From Olivibacter domesticus (lineage in GTDB: Bacteria > Bacteroidota > Bacteroidia > Sphingobacteriales > Sphingobacteriaceae), in assembly GCF_900109575.1 (NCBI RefSeq), contig NZ_FOAF01000001.1, positions 186,001-250,000 on the forward strand: a DNA stretch of 64,000 bases, written 5' to 3'. Each line of letters opens with the position of its first letter. The first letter of the stretch is position 1. The notes below the pieces were generated by a model, which worked only from the letters and a program-made list of their open reading frames with translations, made no database searches and was not told the DNA's origin. Shown piece after piece: positions 44,035-53,518 of this stretch. A program made the translations under genes and the position numbers.

Positions 44035-44732
44035 ATGAGAATAAATTTTACTTTCCTCATGGTTTTTCTGTTGATTTTGGGATGTTCCAAGAAATCTGAA
44101 ATTGTGTTGAAAGACGAAACATCTGCCACCTTAGAGTTTGTAGACAATAACGGGAATCCCATCCCGAATGTGCAGGTTAGATTTTTTGATAATTTCGAGA
44201 GTGATTTCTACAAAGATAATTTTTTTATCAGGGAAAAAGTGATGCAGATGGAACTGTCAGTGTAGGTAGCTTGAATAAATATATTTTTCGCATGATTACC
44301 GATAGTATTCAGCTGGGTAAATTTAAATATATGCCCATGAAAGATTATCAGGCAATACGTGGTAAGAATAATAATTTTCAGGTAAATGTGGAAAGTTACT
44401 CAGGAATTTTCAATACTTATTCTGCGGTTGCATATGCGCCCATTTATGACTTGAAACCTGCTGTTGGTTTCAAAATTGCCATTTTACCCAACGGGTACGT
44501 GGGAGAATGGGACTCTTATATTCAGGAGAAAACCCTGGATAAGGCTTTGTATCTGGAAGACATCGGTGGTGAAGGACGTAACAGTTTTTATTTGCCCGAG
44601 CGCGCTGATTTTACACTGGTTATTTTTGAGCCGCAAACTCTTAGAATAAGAAATGTTAGTGGGGCTTCCGTATCTCGTTTTATAGAACAGAATTCGGCCA
44701 TTATTAATATGACCATCTACCCTGAACCTTAA
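44035..44732 (+). pseudogene. First of three tandem paralogous lipoproteins, frameshifted
   Basis: From ATG 44035 a lipoprotein signal (VFLLILGCSKK) and LEFVDNNGNPIPNVQVRFFD. The frame is lost at the five-A run 44234-44238; adding one A restores EKSDADGTVSVGSLNKYIF, which aligns with EKRTDANGLVDFDKLNHGTY of the next gene. The remaining frame then runs to 44732. Loss of one A in a homopolymer; a sequencing error or phase-variable slippage cannot be excluded. Confidence 0.75.
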
Positions 44733-44742
44733 TAATAAATTT

Positions 44743-45444
44743 ATGCACCTAAGATTTCTACTCACATTCGCGCTTTTAGCGAGTTTACTTATTGCTTGTA
44801 AAAAAGAAGCAGGTCCCGACGAGATTATATTGAAAAGCTACGGGACGATCAAATATCATTTAACAGATAACGAGGGTAAGCCTGTTACTGATGCAACCGT
44901 CAAGCTTTTTCAGCGCTTTGGTAACGAAAATATGCAGCTTTATGAAAAGAGAACGGATGCGAACGGCTTGGTGGATTTTGATAAGCTGAACCATGGAACT
45001 TATGGCGTATCAACTGAAAAAGCAATGGTGGGAGCCGCCGAATATGTAGTTAACCATACGTTTCAAGTTAACTCAGGTGTGGACACAACCATGACGACGG
45101 ATATCACAAGCTTTGGTAACGATATTACGATCTTCGCATACGAGACTGATTATTGGAATACAGATCGCCGTGACCCATTGGCTAACTATGGTGTGGTAAC
45201 AATTCAATCTTACCTAGGCGGATTTAATGAATACCAAGTAACGCCTGAACTGGAGAGGTTGGCATTTGCAATCGGTTACACAGATAATAATGGAAAATTG
45301 TTAATTAAAAGAGTGCCTGCTGCTTTTCCATACACCTTTTATATCTTCGATAGATCGACGAAAAAAATCATTGGTTCTTCAATTATCTCAACCGGTGGAT
45401 GGGGTCATAATATAGACTTGGATTTACCTATTTATAAAAATTAA
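44743..45444 (+). CDS. Second tandem lipoprotein, Ig/carboxypeptidase-regulatory-like
   Basis: A 233-residue lipoprotein (LASLLIACKKE lipobox). The N-terminal half is a beta-sandwich of the prealbumin or carboxypeptidase-regulatory type (YHLTDNEGKPVTDATVKLFQ; TDANGLVDFDKL). It starts 10 bases after the frameshifted paralogue. It probably sits in the outer membrane; the role is unknown. Confidence 0.75.
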   Translation: MHLRFLLTFALLASLLIACKKEAGPDEIILKSYGTIKYHLTDNEGKPVTDATVKLFQRFGNENMQLYEKRTDANGLVDFDKLNHGTYGVSTEKAMVGAAEYVVNHTFQVNSGVDTTMTTDITSFGNDITIFAYETDYWNTDRRDPLANYGVVTIQSYLGGFNEYQVTPELERLAFAIGYTDNNGKLLIKRVPAAFPYTFYIFDRSTKKIIGSSIISTGGWGHNIDLDLPIYKN

Positions 45445-45455
45445 TCTTACTGAAT

Positions 45456-46157
45456 ATGATATACAACTACCTTTCTAAGATAAGACTTGGATGTTTATTA
45501 TTTCTCTTTTCGCTGATGCTCGCTTCCTGTTCTAAGGATGAATTGACGGAGGTATACCTTAAAACGAGTGGAAACTTGCAGTTGAAAGTAATTGCTCCGG
45601 ATGGTAAAGGCCTGCCTCAGGTGCCTGTTAAATTTGTACAGTATTATGAGGGTGGGATGACCCCAGGTTTACGCAACGATACAACTAATGCGGAGGGCCT
45701 AATTGAATATGGAGAGGTGAATGCGGCAACATATGGCTTTTCAACGCCAGAATTTACTTACGGAAAAAAAAGGTATATAATTGACGGAAATGCACAGGTG
45801 GTGGGCGGTATTGATAAGGTAGCAGAATTAAAGTTAGCAGATTATACGACGAGGCTCACGGTGAAAGTGCAGCAATCGTACAGTGACACAACAGGGGTTG
45901 CAAACCAAGATGTATTAGTAGGTGCCAATGCTTGGCAATTTGCTAATGATGTACAGGCTATGATGGACGCGACTGCGATGGTAGGTAAAACAAATGAGAA
46001 AGGTCTGATCGAGTTTGATGTGCCTACAAGAATATACCATTGGATTGTGCTTTTTGATGCCACCAATTTATACATTAGAAATCATTACGAGATGACTTTT
46101 GGCATAGAATCGAAAAAGGAGTATGTCACTTTTGTTGCTGATCCATATTGGAATTAG
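45456..46157 (+). CDS. Third tandem lipoprotein, Ig/carboxypeptidase-regulatory-like
   Basis: A 233-residue lipoprotein (LMLASCSKDEL). Same length and pattern as its neighbour: VYLKTSGNLQLKVIAPDGKG, TTNAEGLIEYGEVNAATYGF, then a second domain repeating the NEKGLIEFDVP motif. Eleven bases separate it from the second gene. The three share ancestry but have diverged strongly, so they are probably different binders. Function unknown. Confidence 0.75.
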   Translation: MIYNYLSKIRLGCLLFLFSLMLASCSKDELTEVYLKTSGNLQLKVIAPDGKGLPQVPVKFVQYYEGGMTPGLRNDTTNAEGLIEYGEVNAATYGFSTPEFTYGKKRYIIDGNAQVVGGIDKVAELKLADYTTRLTVKVQQSYSDTTGVANQDVLVGANAWQFANDVQAMMDATAMVGKTNEKGLIEFDVPTRIYHWIVLFDATNLYIRNHYEMTFGIESKKEYVTFVADPYWN

Positions 46158-46194
46158 GAGTTTTTGTCCGGGTCATATAGCTATGGAAGGGTAG

Positions 46195-46338
46195 GATACC
46201 TTGCTTAACCGCGAGTTCGTTGTACTTGTTCTGATTTCCTGTTTGGCCGCATTTCCTATCGCATGGTGGGTGATGAACGACTGGTCGCAAGACCTAACGC
46301 CGTATCTGGGTATATTTAACATATTGTGGCGAAATTGA
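46195..46338 (+). pseudogene. Fragment of an FtsX-type ABC permease (C-terminal part)
   Basis: The frame reads LNREFVVLVLISCLAAFPIA then WWVMNDWSQD before turning into an unrelated tail ending at TGA. It matches the last membrane segments of MacB-type permeases. DNA around ATTTCCTATCGCATGGTGGG is identical to 55450-55469. Confidence 0.65.
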
Positions 46339-46710
46339 AGAAAGGTAATGTGCCCTATCAAATCAATTCTTAGTCTTAAAATTATGTAAGCTTTTCCTAA
46401 AACTACATAATATTATACTTCGATTATGGCGTAGCTTAACTGGTATCTTTTCGGGAAAAATCTCAAATGCAACGCTTTCTGCAGTTGGGCTATCTAATAA
46501 TATACGTACTGTAACGGACTTTGCAAATGCTTTTCTCCTATAATCTATAATTTTCTAAAGGCAAATAATTTGTAATTGATACCTGGTTGCGGTAAACAAA
46601 AAGTCATTTTTCTTCAAATCATGTTTTATCCATCTGTTAATTGTATAAGTCTGGAGCGAGTCTGTGGTGTTTTTCTTAAATTCGTGTAATTTCAATAAAT
46701 ACAGCGAAAC
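46339..46710. other. Gap before the aldo/keto reductase
   Basis: AT-rich; nothing convincing. A frame near 46430-46550 (LRLWRSLTGIF, SNATLSAVGLS) faintly resembles the start of FtsX-type permeases, but the match is too weak to call. Confidence 0.3.
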
Positions 46711-47760
46711 ATGGAATATAGATTTTTAGGCGGGTCGGGACTTCAAGTGCCGGTTTTAAGTTTTGGAACAGCTACTTTTGGTGGCGGTAATGATTTTTTT
46801 AAGGCTTGGGGAAGTACGCAGGTGGAAGAAGCCAAACGGCTGATCGAGATATGCCTTGACGCGGGTGTGAATTTGTTTGATACCGCTGATATCTATTCGG
46901 ACGGACTTGCCGAAGAAGTGCTTGGGAATGCCATTGCCGGGAAACAACGCGATCAATACCTGTTGTCTACAAAAACTACTTTTACTTTTGGAAAGAGTCC
47001 TAATAACCAAGGCTCTTCGAGATTTCATATCTTAAGACAGATAGAAGGTAGCTTAAAGCGACTGAAGACGGATTATATCGATATTTATCATATGCATGGC
47101 TTTGATGGGGTGACACCAGTAGAAGAGACCTTAAGGACATTGGACGATTTGGTGCAGAGTGGAAAAGTGCGTTACCTGGCGGCCTCTAATTTTTCGGGTT
47201 GGCATTTGATGAAATCATTGGGGATTTCTGAAAAATATGGTTGGAATAAATATGTGGCACATCAGGTATACTATTCGCTAGCAAACCGCGAGTATGAGTG
47301 GGAATTGATGCCTTTGGGGTTAGATCAGAAAGTCGGCGCCATTGTTTGGTCACCTTTGTCTGCGGGCAGGTTGGGTGGCAAATATGGTCGGAACAAACCG
47401 ATCCCAAAGGATAGCCGGGTGTCGCAGGGGGGAAGTCCGGTACCGGAAATGGTGCTGAACGAAGAAGTTTTCTATAATACCATCGATGCCTTGCAGGAGA
47501 TTGCCGAAGAAACCGGAAAAAGTGTTGCACAGGTAGCCTTGAATTGGTTGTTACAGCGTCCTACGGTTTCTAGCATTATTGTTGGAGCCAGAAATGAAAA
47601 ACAATTAAAGGAAAATCTCGGTGCCATTGGTTGGAACTTGTCCAGCGACCAGGTGAAAAAATTGGATGCGGTGAGTGTTGTGCCGCCTATTTATCCATAT
47701 TGGCATCAATGGCAGAATAAAACTTTAAATCCGACGCCGGATTTTTACCGGAATGCTTAG
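46711..47760 (+). CDS. Aldo/keto reductase (YajO/Tas-like)
   Basis: A 349-residue TIM barrel with the catalytic tetrad visible: Asp and Tyr in FDTADIYSDGLAEEVLG, Lys in LLSTKTTF, His in IYHMHGFDG. NADPH-binding end PTVSSIIVGARNEKQLKENL. It reduces aldehydes or ketones of unknown kind. Its last eight bases overlap the frame of an FtsX permease fragment. Confidence 0.92.
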   Translation: MEYRFLGGSGLQVPVLSFGTATFGGGNDFFKAWGSTQVEEAKRLIEICLDAGVNLFDTADIYSDGLAEEVLGNAIAGKQRDQYLLSTKTTFTFGKSPNNQGSSRFHILRQIEGSLKRLKTDYIDIYHMHGFDGVTPVEETLRTLDDLVQSGKVRYLAASNFSGWHLMKSLGISEKYGWNKYVAHQVYYSLANREYEWELMPLGLDQKVGAIVWSPLSAGRLGGKYGRNKPIPKDSRVSQGGSPVPEMVLNEEVFYNTIDALQEIAEETGKSVAQVALNWLLQRPTVSSIIVGARNEKQLKENLGAIGWNLSSDQVKKLDAVSVVPPIYPYWHQWQNKTLNPTPDFYRNA

Positions 47761-47761
47761 C

Positions 47762-47968
47762 GAGGCACTTATTTTCTCTTTATTGGCGATTTGTATTTCT
47801 TGCCTCGGTTTATTTGGGATTGCTTTCTATGTCGCTGAAACACGTGTCAAGGAAATTGGTATACGTAAGGTATTGGGCGCGTCTGTTGCAGGGATCAGCG
47901 CCATGCTGTCCAAAGATTTCATTAAACTGGTTGTTATTGCCATTTTATTGGCCTCACCGAGGTCTTGA
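47762..47968 (+). pseudogene. Fragment of an FtsX-type ABC permease (middle of the C-terminal domain)
   Basis: FSLLAICISCLGLFGIAFYV, then ETRVKEIGIRKVLGASVAGI and LSKDFIKLVVIAILLASP, a textbook FtsX/MacB segment. The match ends at 47957; the fragment at 55451 starts with FPIAWW, exactly the next residues of the family. Confidence 0.8.
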
Positions 47969-48013
47969 TAACAAGATCAGACGAGGGAGTGCGGAGATTA
48001 TTGCTTTTATTTC

Positions 48014-48028
48014 CCGCATAATTTGCGG
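48014..48028 (+). promoter_or_regulatory. Palindrome upstream of the second Fic frame
   Basis: CCGCA-TAATT-TGCGG just before ATG 48032. It shares the CCGC/GCGG core with the palindrome upstream of the Fic gene at 40176, in the same position. Confidence 0.45.
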
Positions 48029-48031
48029 AGA

Positions 48032-48805
48032 ATGTATATATATCAGTTTCATGCCTGGCCCAATTTTATCTGGGATACGGATGAGCTGTCAGCAATAGCG
48101 CATCTTTGGTTTGTAACCTTACATCCCTTTGAAGATGGTAATGGTCGAATATCTCGTGCGATAGCAGATATGCAATTGGCTAGAGCTGATGGAGTTCCGG
48201 AACGTTTTTATAGCATGTCTGCTCAAATTAGGAAGGAGCGTAATAAATACTATACCATATTGGAGCGAACACAATCTGGCGATTTGGATATTACCGAGTG
48301 GCTAAAATGGTTTATTGAATGTCTGGGGCGTGCAATAGACGCTTCGGATATTGTCTTAAATTCCGTGAAGAGAAAGGCTAAGTTGTGGATGTTGCCCGTG
48401 TCTCAAACATTTAATGATAGGCAGCGGATGATGTTAAACAAATTGTTGGAAGGATTTGAGGGAAAACTGACTTCTTCCAAATGGGCAAAAATTGCTAAAT
48501 GTTCACAAGATACTGCTACGCGGGATATACAAGATCTCATAGCAAAGGGTATTCTGGTTAAGGATGAAGCAGGGGGAAGGAGTACAAATAAATTACCTTT
48601 TAGCATTTTGATCATACGTCTCCTGACCTTGGAATCGTTCTCACTGGAACAGCCTAACATATCATGCATCGATCTACTACACTTTCAACGAAGTAGAAGC
48701 CATTCAATTTGCTTATCGGCCATAAGGAGGCAATGTTGTAAAGATAGACGATACATCATGGTTCATCTTTGTGAATATAAAAATGAATTACCTCGTACTC
48801 TGTAG
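48032..48805 (+). pseudogene. Fic gene with large internal deletion
   Basis: From ATG 48032 the protein begins MYIYQFHAWPNFIWDTDEL, the normal Fic start, then jumps to SAIAHLWFVTLHPFEDGNGR. About 185 residues, including the inhibitory helix, are missing. The Fic core and the winged-helix-like part (SKWAKIAKCSQDTATRDIQD) remain, but after GGRSTN the natural end is replaced by an unrelated tail. Probably inactive, though an unrestrained minimal Fic core cannot be ruled out. Confidence 0.75.
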
Positions 48806-49168
48806 TAAATAAATGGCTAAAGCGATCGCCAAAATTATCAGGGCAATCGTAATATAGAGGAATATCCTGGATGAAGGTTTAAACTGACCGGCCAACAGCT
48901 GTGATTGGGTAGTTTTGAACCGATAATAAGCAAGCACAGCCATAATCATACCGGCAACAACTAACGCTATACCAATAATGGCTGAATACCCGTGGTTTGG
49001 AATGCGCACATCTGTATCAATTATCAGCGCAAGCTGCTTGATAAATAAGGAGAATTTTACCACAACGAAACCTAAGCCAATAGTGGCAATGCAGGTGCGT
49101 ATCCAGGCTAAAAAGGTTCGTTCATTGGCCAGATGATCATTCGGAATAGGCTTTCTTTCATTTTCCAT
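48788..49168 (-). CDS. DUF202-family membrane protein (YidH-like)
   Basis: A 126-residue protein with the family motif NDHLANERTFLAWIRT and three membrane segments (about 28-46, 63-81, 102-121). Function unknown. It lies 76 bases downstream of the efflux adaptor gene on the same strand and may belong to that operon. Confidence 0.88.
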   Translation of the reverse strand: MENERKPIPNDHLANERTFLAWIRTCIATIGLGFVVVKFSLFIKQLALIIDTDVRIPNHGYSAIIGIALVVAGMIMAVLAYYRFKTTQSQLLAGQFKPSSRIFLYITIALIILAIALAIYLLQSTR

Positions 49169-49244
49169 GTATAGAAGTTTTTTAGAAAACAGATTAAGAG
49201 GCGAGCTGTTTGAAAAAAACAGCTCGCAGTAATAGACAATGTTT

Positions 49245-50330
49245 TTATTCGACGGTGCTGCCTTCCTTTACCTCGTCGTTTGCATGTAATAAGATCCGGT
49301 CATTAGCCTTTAGGTTACCGAAAACTTCTACCGAATCGTTGGCGGCGATGCCTTCTTTTACATCTACAAAGATGGCTTTCTGGTCGGTTACCTTGACAAT
49401 ATACTGCCTTTCTGTTGAACGTACCACACTGTGATTGGGCACCAGCAGGGAGCTTGCTCCTGATAATAAGGGGATGCTTACTTCACAATACATGCCGGGT
49501 TTGAGGCGCTGATCTGTATTGATGACGTCTATTTCAATGGCTTCTGACTGCGTTGAACCGAGCATATTGGCCGAGCGACTGATCTTACCTTGGTAGCGCT
49601 TACCTGGCTGGCTATTGAAGATGTAGGATACAGGTTTGCTGAGATCAACTTTATCTACATAGTTCTCCGGGATATGGACCTCGAGTCGCAGCTTGGCGAT
49701 ATCTTGTAGAATGAACATGGGCTGTTCGTTGCTTTTTCCTGGGCCTACCAGCGCTCCGGAAGAGACATTCCGTTGCACCACCATGCCGCTAAAAGGGGCG
49801 TGGATGCTGAGATAAGATTGTACCATCTTCATGGCTTCTACATTCGATTTTTCTGACATGGCAACGGCCTCATCACCTTTCATTTTTGATAGGGCATTGT
49901 CTAAATCGAGCGGCGATACAGCCCCTTCTTCCAAAGAGGCTTCCTTAAGCCGTCGGTATTTTTCCCTGCTGGCATTGGCGGCTTCGTTTGCTTGGATATA
50001 ACGCGAGTTGGCTGATTGTAGCTGTGATAACATTTCCGGTGCTTCTAACACTACCATCAATTGACCTTTTTCTACGATGCTGCCACGGTCTACAAAAATC
50101 TGATTGACAAAACTATTGACTTTGGCGAATATGTTGACTTCGTTGAAGGGTTTAAGCTGTCCGGGAAGACGCACGGAACTGGCGAGCGACTTTTCGGTTA
50201 CTTGCCCTATTTCATAACCGCTTTTTGTTTGCTGTCCTTCTTTTTGAGCCGAGAGGTTAACAGGTTTATTTTGACCTCCACATGCCGCTGCGAGCAGAGC
50301 AAAGGAAAGGATATAAAGTTGTTTGTTCAT
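49245..50330 (-). CDS. RND efflux periplasmic adaptor (AcrA/HlyD family)
   Basis: A 361-residue lipoprotein-like protein: signal with LLAAACGGQ (lipid Cys), lipoyl halves (NEVNIFAKVNSFVNQIFVDR; IHAPFSGMVVQRNVSSG), a helical hairpin (about 95-170) and beta-barrel plus membrane-proximal domains (IDVINTDQRLKPGMYCEVSI). It begins two bases after the pump gene. Confidence 0.92.
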   Translation of the reverse strand: MNKQLYILSFALLAAACGGQNKPVNLSAQKEGQQTKSGYEIGQVTEKSLASSVRLPGQLKPFNEVNIFAKVNSFVNQIFVDRGSIVEKGQLMVVLEAPEMLSQLQSANSRYIQANEAANASREKYRRLKEASLEEGAVSPLDLDNALSKMKGDEAVAMSEKSNVEAMKMVQSYLSIHAPFSGMVVQRNVSSGALVGPGKSNEQPMFILQDIAKLRLEVHIPENYVDKVDLSKPVSYIFNSQPGKRYQGKISRSANMLGSTQSEAIEIDVINTDQRLKPGMYCEVSIPLLSGASSLLVPNHSVVRSTERQYIVKVTDQKAIFVDVKEGIAANDSVEVFGNLKANDRILLHANDEVKEGSTVE

Positions 50331-50332
50331 CG

Positions 50333-53300
50333 TTAATTGTTATGAATGATGTTTGTTACTAATGGATTACTTGGTTTATGTGCATTGTCAATTGCGTTGG
50401 GAAGCAAGGAAGGAGATTGAAATCCGGCCTTCCCTTTAGCCCAGGCAAATACGAGCGGAAGAATAAAGAGTACCGCAAAGGTGGATGCAAAGAGCCCCCC
50501 AATGACGGCGCGTCCTAAAGGCGCTGCTTGCTCTCCGGCCTCACCCATACCCATTGCCATGGGGATCATGCCTGCAATCATGGCCAAACTGGTCATCATA
50601 ATCGGCCGAAGGCGTGTAGAAGCACTAAACAGGGCAGCCGTTTCTGCATGTTGATGATGCAAACGGAGTTGTTCTGCATTAGAAACAATAAGTATTGCGT
50701 TGGCTACCGAAACACCCGTTGACATGATCATGCCCATATAGGATTGAAGGTTAAGGGTAGATCCGCTCAGGAGTAGAAATACCAGTGAACCGAGCACCAC
50801 TGCCGGAATAGTGGCAAGGGCGGTGAGCGAAAGTTTTGCCGACTGGTAATTGGCCGCGAGTAACAGGAAGATAACCAGAATGGCAAACCCTAAGCCTAAT
50901 TGTAAACTTTGAAGGGTTTCGTTCAACAGTGTTGCCATCCCCTTCAATTCTACGGTTACGCCCCGCGGTGGTGCTTCGAACTGATCGAGTACCTGCTGTA
51001 CCTGTGCGGTGGCCGATCCTAAATCGATACGGTGCAGATTAGCCATAACGGTGAGGTACCGGCGCGGGCCCTGCCGGTCGAATTCCCCCGCTTCATAGGA
51101 CGTGTTAAAGGAGGCAATATCTCCTAAGGTGGGCGACCGCTGGCCTTTTACCAACGAAATTTCACGCAGCTCATCCATGGTATTCATTACATATTCGGGA
51201 ACTTGTACCTGCACTTGATAGGTGTAAGTGTTTTTCTCATCAAGCCATTGTATTTTCTCGGTAAAACGGCTCGATGAGGTACTGGCGGTAACGGAACGGG
51301 CAATATCAGTCATTTTGAGCCCGAGCTGGGCAGCTTTCAGCCGATCGATGTGGATGGAAACAGTTGGTATCTTCAGGGGCTGTGCAATTTGGACATCCCG
51401 GAGGTCGTTAATTTGTTTCATGCCTGCTTCTACCTTGCGTGCGTAAGCTTTCAACTGATCCATATCTTTTCCGGCTATTCTTACCTCAATGGGTGTGGCA
51501 GCTCCTTGGCTCATAATCTTCTCCGTCATATCGATTGGTTCAAAATTGACCCGTAGATTGGGAAGTTTATAAGCTATGTTTTGCCGAAGGGCGTCTTTTA
51601 ACTCGTCAGTATTGATGTGGTATCCTTTTTTCAGGTTCACTTGAATGACGGCTTCATGTGTGCCGGTATTGAAGACGTACAGGTTGCTGACGCCGTAGCT
51701 GCTGGGCACTATACCTACGTAGGCTGACGTGATGGCTACCTGCCCGTTTACAGTACTGTCGATAATGGCGAGTACTTGCTTTACTTTTTCTTCGGTTCGC
51801 TCCAAACGGGTACCGTCGGGCTCTTTGATCCGTAGCTGAAATTGACCATTATTTAATTTTGGCATCATGTCTTTGCCGATATACATAAAAGCGAAAGCCG
51901 TGAGCAGTATCGTGCTGGTGAGATAAACGAAGGTAGTAATACGCTTTCTTTTCATCAGACCTCTTAAAATGTGGAGATACTTTTTCTGTATCCTCTCAAA
52001 GAGCGATGTATGCGTGGATGCTGTTTTGATATGGTCTTTTAATAACCAGTTGGCTAATATGGGCACCAGTGTTTGTGCCATGATGTAAGAGGCTATCATG
52101 GTCAGCCCAATGGCTAACGACAGCGGCAGGAACATGGCCTTCGGGATGCCTTCCATAAGAAAGGATGGTGCAAAGACCGCCAGAATACACAGCAAGATGA
52201 GAAATAGAGGAAGCGCAATTTCCTTGCACGCATCGTAGATTGCTAAGCGCTTTGGCTTGCCTGCCTCTTGATGCTGGTGGATACTTTCTATCGTGACCGT
52301 GGCTTGATCAACCAATATACCGATAGCTAAGGCTAACCCGCTTAAGGTCATGATATTGATGGTTTGATTAAAGAGGCTAAGCAAGAGCACGCCAATGAGC
52401 ACCGAGACCGGAATGGTTATGACGACAATTAGACTGCTTCGCCAGTCTTTCAAAAAGAGCAACACCATGAGGCCGGTTAAGAGCGCACCGAGCCCGCCTT
52501 CGGTAAGTAGGCTCTCTACCGAATTCATCACTGCTACGGATTGATCAAATTCGTAAGAAATGGTAACGTCCTCCGGTAGGAGGCTCTGTATCTCGGGTAT
52601 TTTCTCTTTCAGGCCTTTTACAACCGACCAGGTAGAAGCATCGGCGGTTTTTACAGCCGGTATGTACACAGAACGGCGACCGTTAATAAGGGCATAGCTC
52701 ACGGTTACATCGGACGCGTCTGCCACGCGTGCCACATCTTTGATATAAATAGGGACACCGTCTTTGGTAACCACAGGAATATTACCGAATTCGTCTACAT
52801 CTTTTATGAGAGAATTGATGGTGGTAACATACATATTGTTGTCCATGCGCAGGTTTCCCGAAGGGGACATGACGTTAAATGCGGCGAGCGCCTGTACCAC
52901 CTCATCGGGTGTTAGGTTGTAACTGCGCAATTTGTTGGGGTTCACGCTGATGGTAATGGTTCTGGAGTTGGCACCAAATGGAGGAGGAGCGGAAAGTCCG
53001 GAAACAGCGGAGAAGCTTGGTCTTACCAGGGTGCTGGCCATATCGTAGATTTCTTTTAGACTACGATTTTTTGACGAGAGCACGAGTTGCCCTACAGGCA
53101 GCGATGATGCATCGAAGCGCACTACTTGCGGAGGCAAAGCACCAGGTGGAAAGAATTTCATAGCACGGTTTACCTGCAGCGCTACCTGGGCAGAGGCTTC
53201 GGCCATGTCGGTTTGTTCGTAGAAACTGAGCTTGAGCAAGGTAAGGCCCTGAATATTTTTGGCGCTGATGTTTTTGATACCGGTAACATACAGAAACTGG

Positions 53301-53518
53301 TCTTGAAGACGGGAGGAAAAGAAACCCTCCATCTGCTTCGGCGACATCCCGCCGTACGACTCGATGACATAAATAGTAGGCGAGTTGAGCCTCGGGAAAA
53401 TATCGATGGGGATTTTGGTGGCCGCTATGATGGAGAATATCAATAGACTGACGGTAAAGATAATAACCGAAATAGGCCTTTTTAATGCGTTTGTTACTAA
53501 TGACATGCGATAGATCAA
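50333..53518 (-). CDS. RND-family inner membrane efflux pump
   Basis: A 1061-residue AcrB/CzcA-like protein with two sets of six membrane segments and two large periplasmic loops. TM4 reads ALAIGILVDQATVTIESIHQ: where AcrB has Asp-Asp in its proton relay, this protein has Asp-Gln, so its relay differs. It overlaps the TolC gene by four bases. The substrate class (drug or metal) is undecided. Confidence 0.92.
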   Translation of the reverse strand: MIYRMSLVTNALKRPISVIIFTVSLLIFSIIAATKIPIDIFPRLNSPTIYVIESYGGMSPKQMEGFFSSRLQDQFLYVTGIKNISAKNIQGLTLLKLSFYEQTDMAEASAQVALQVNRAMKFFPPGALPPQVVRFDASSLPVGQLVLSSKNRSLKEIYDMASTLVRPSFSAVSGLSAPPPFGANSRTITISVNPNKLRSYNLTPDEVVQALAAFNVMSPSGNLRMDNNMYVTTINSLIKDVDEFGNIPVVTKDGVPIYIKDVARVADASDVTVSYALINGRRSVYIPAVKTADASTWSVVKGLKEKIPEIQSLLPEDVTISYEFDQSVAVMNSVESLLTEGGLGALLTGLMVLLFLKDWRSSLIVVITIPVSVLIGVLLLSLFNQTINIMTLSGLALAIGILVDQATVTIESIHQHQEAGKPKRLAIYDACKEIALPLFLILLCILAVFAPSFLMEGIPKAMFLPLSLAIGLTMIASYIMAQTLVPILANWLLKDHIKTASTHTSLFERIQKKYLHILRGLMKRKRITTFVYLTSTILLTAFAFMYIGKDMMPKLNNGQFQLRIKEPDGTRLERTEEKVKQVLAIIDSTVNGQVAITSAYVGIVPSSYGVSNLYVFNTGTHEAVIQVNLKKGYHINTDELKDALRQNIAYKLPNLRVNFEPIDMTEKIMSQGAATPIEVRIAGKDMDQLKAYARKVEAGMKQINDLRDVQIAQPLKIPTVSIHIDRLKAAQLGLKMTDIARSVTASTSSSRFTEKIQWLDEKNTYTYQVQVQVPEYVMNTMDELREISLVKGQRSPTLGDIASFNTSYEAGEFDRQGPRRYLTVMANLHRIDLGSATAQVQQVLDQFEAPPRGVTVELKGMATLLNETLQSLQLGLGFAILVIFLLLAANYQSAKLSLTALATIPAVVLGSLVFLLLSGSTLNLQSYMGMIMSTGVSVANAILIVSNAEQLRLHHQHAETAALFSASTRLRPIMMTSLAMIAGMIPMAMGMGEAGEQAAPLGRAVIGGLFASTFAVLFILPLVFAWAKGKAGFQSPSLLPNAIDNAHKPSNPLVTNIIHNN

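Noticed and set aside
46430-46550. Frame resembling the start of an FtsX permease
   Set aside because: Only scattered residues agree; too weak against the clear fragments at 47762 and 55451.
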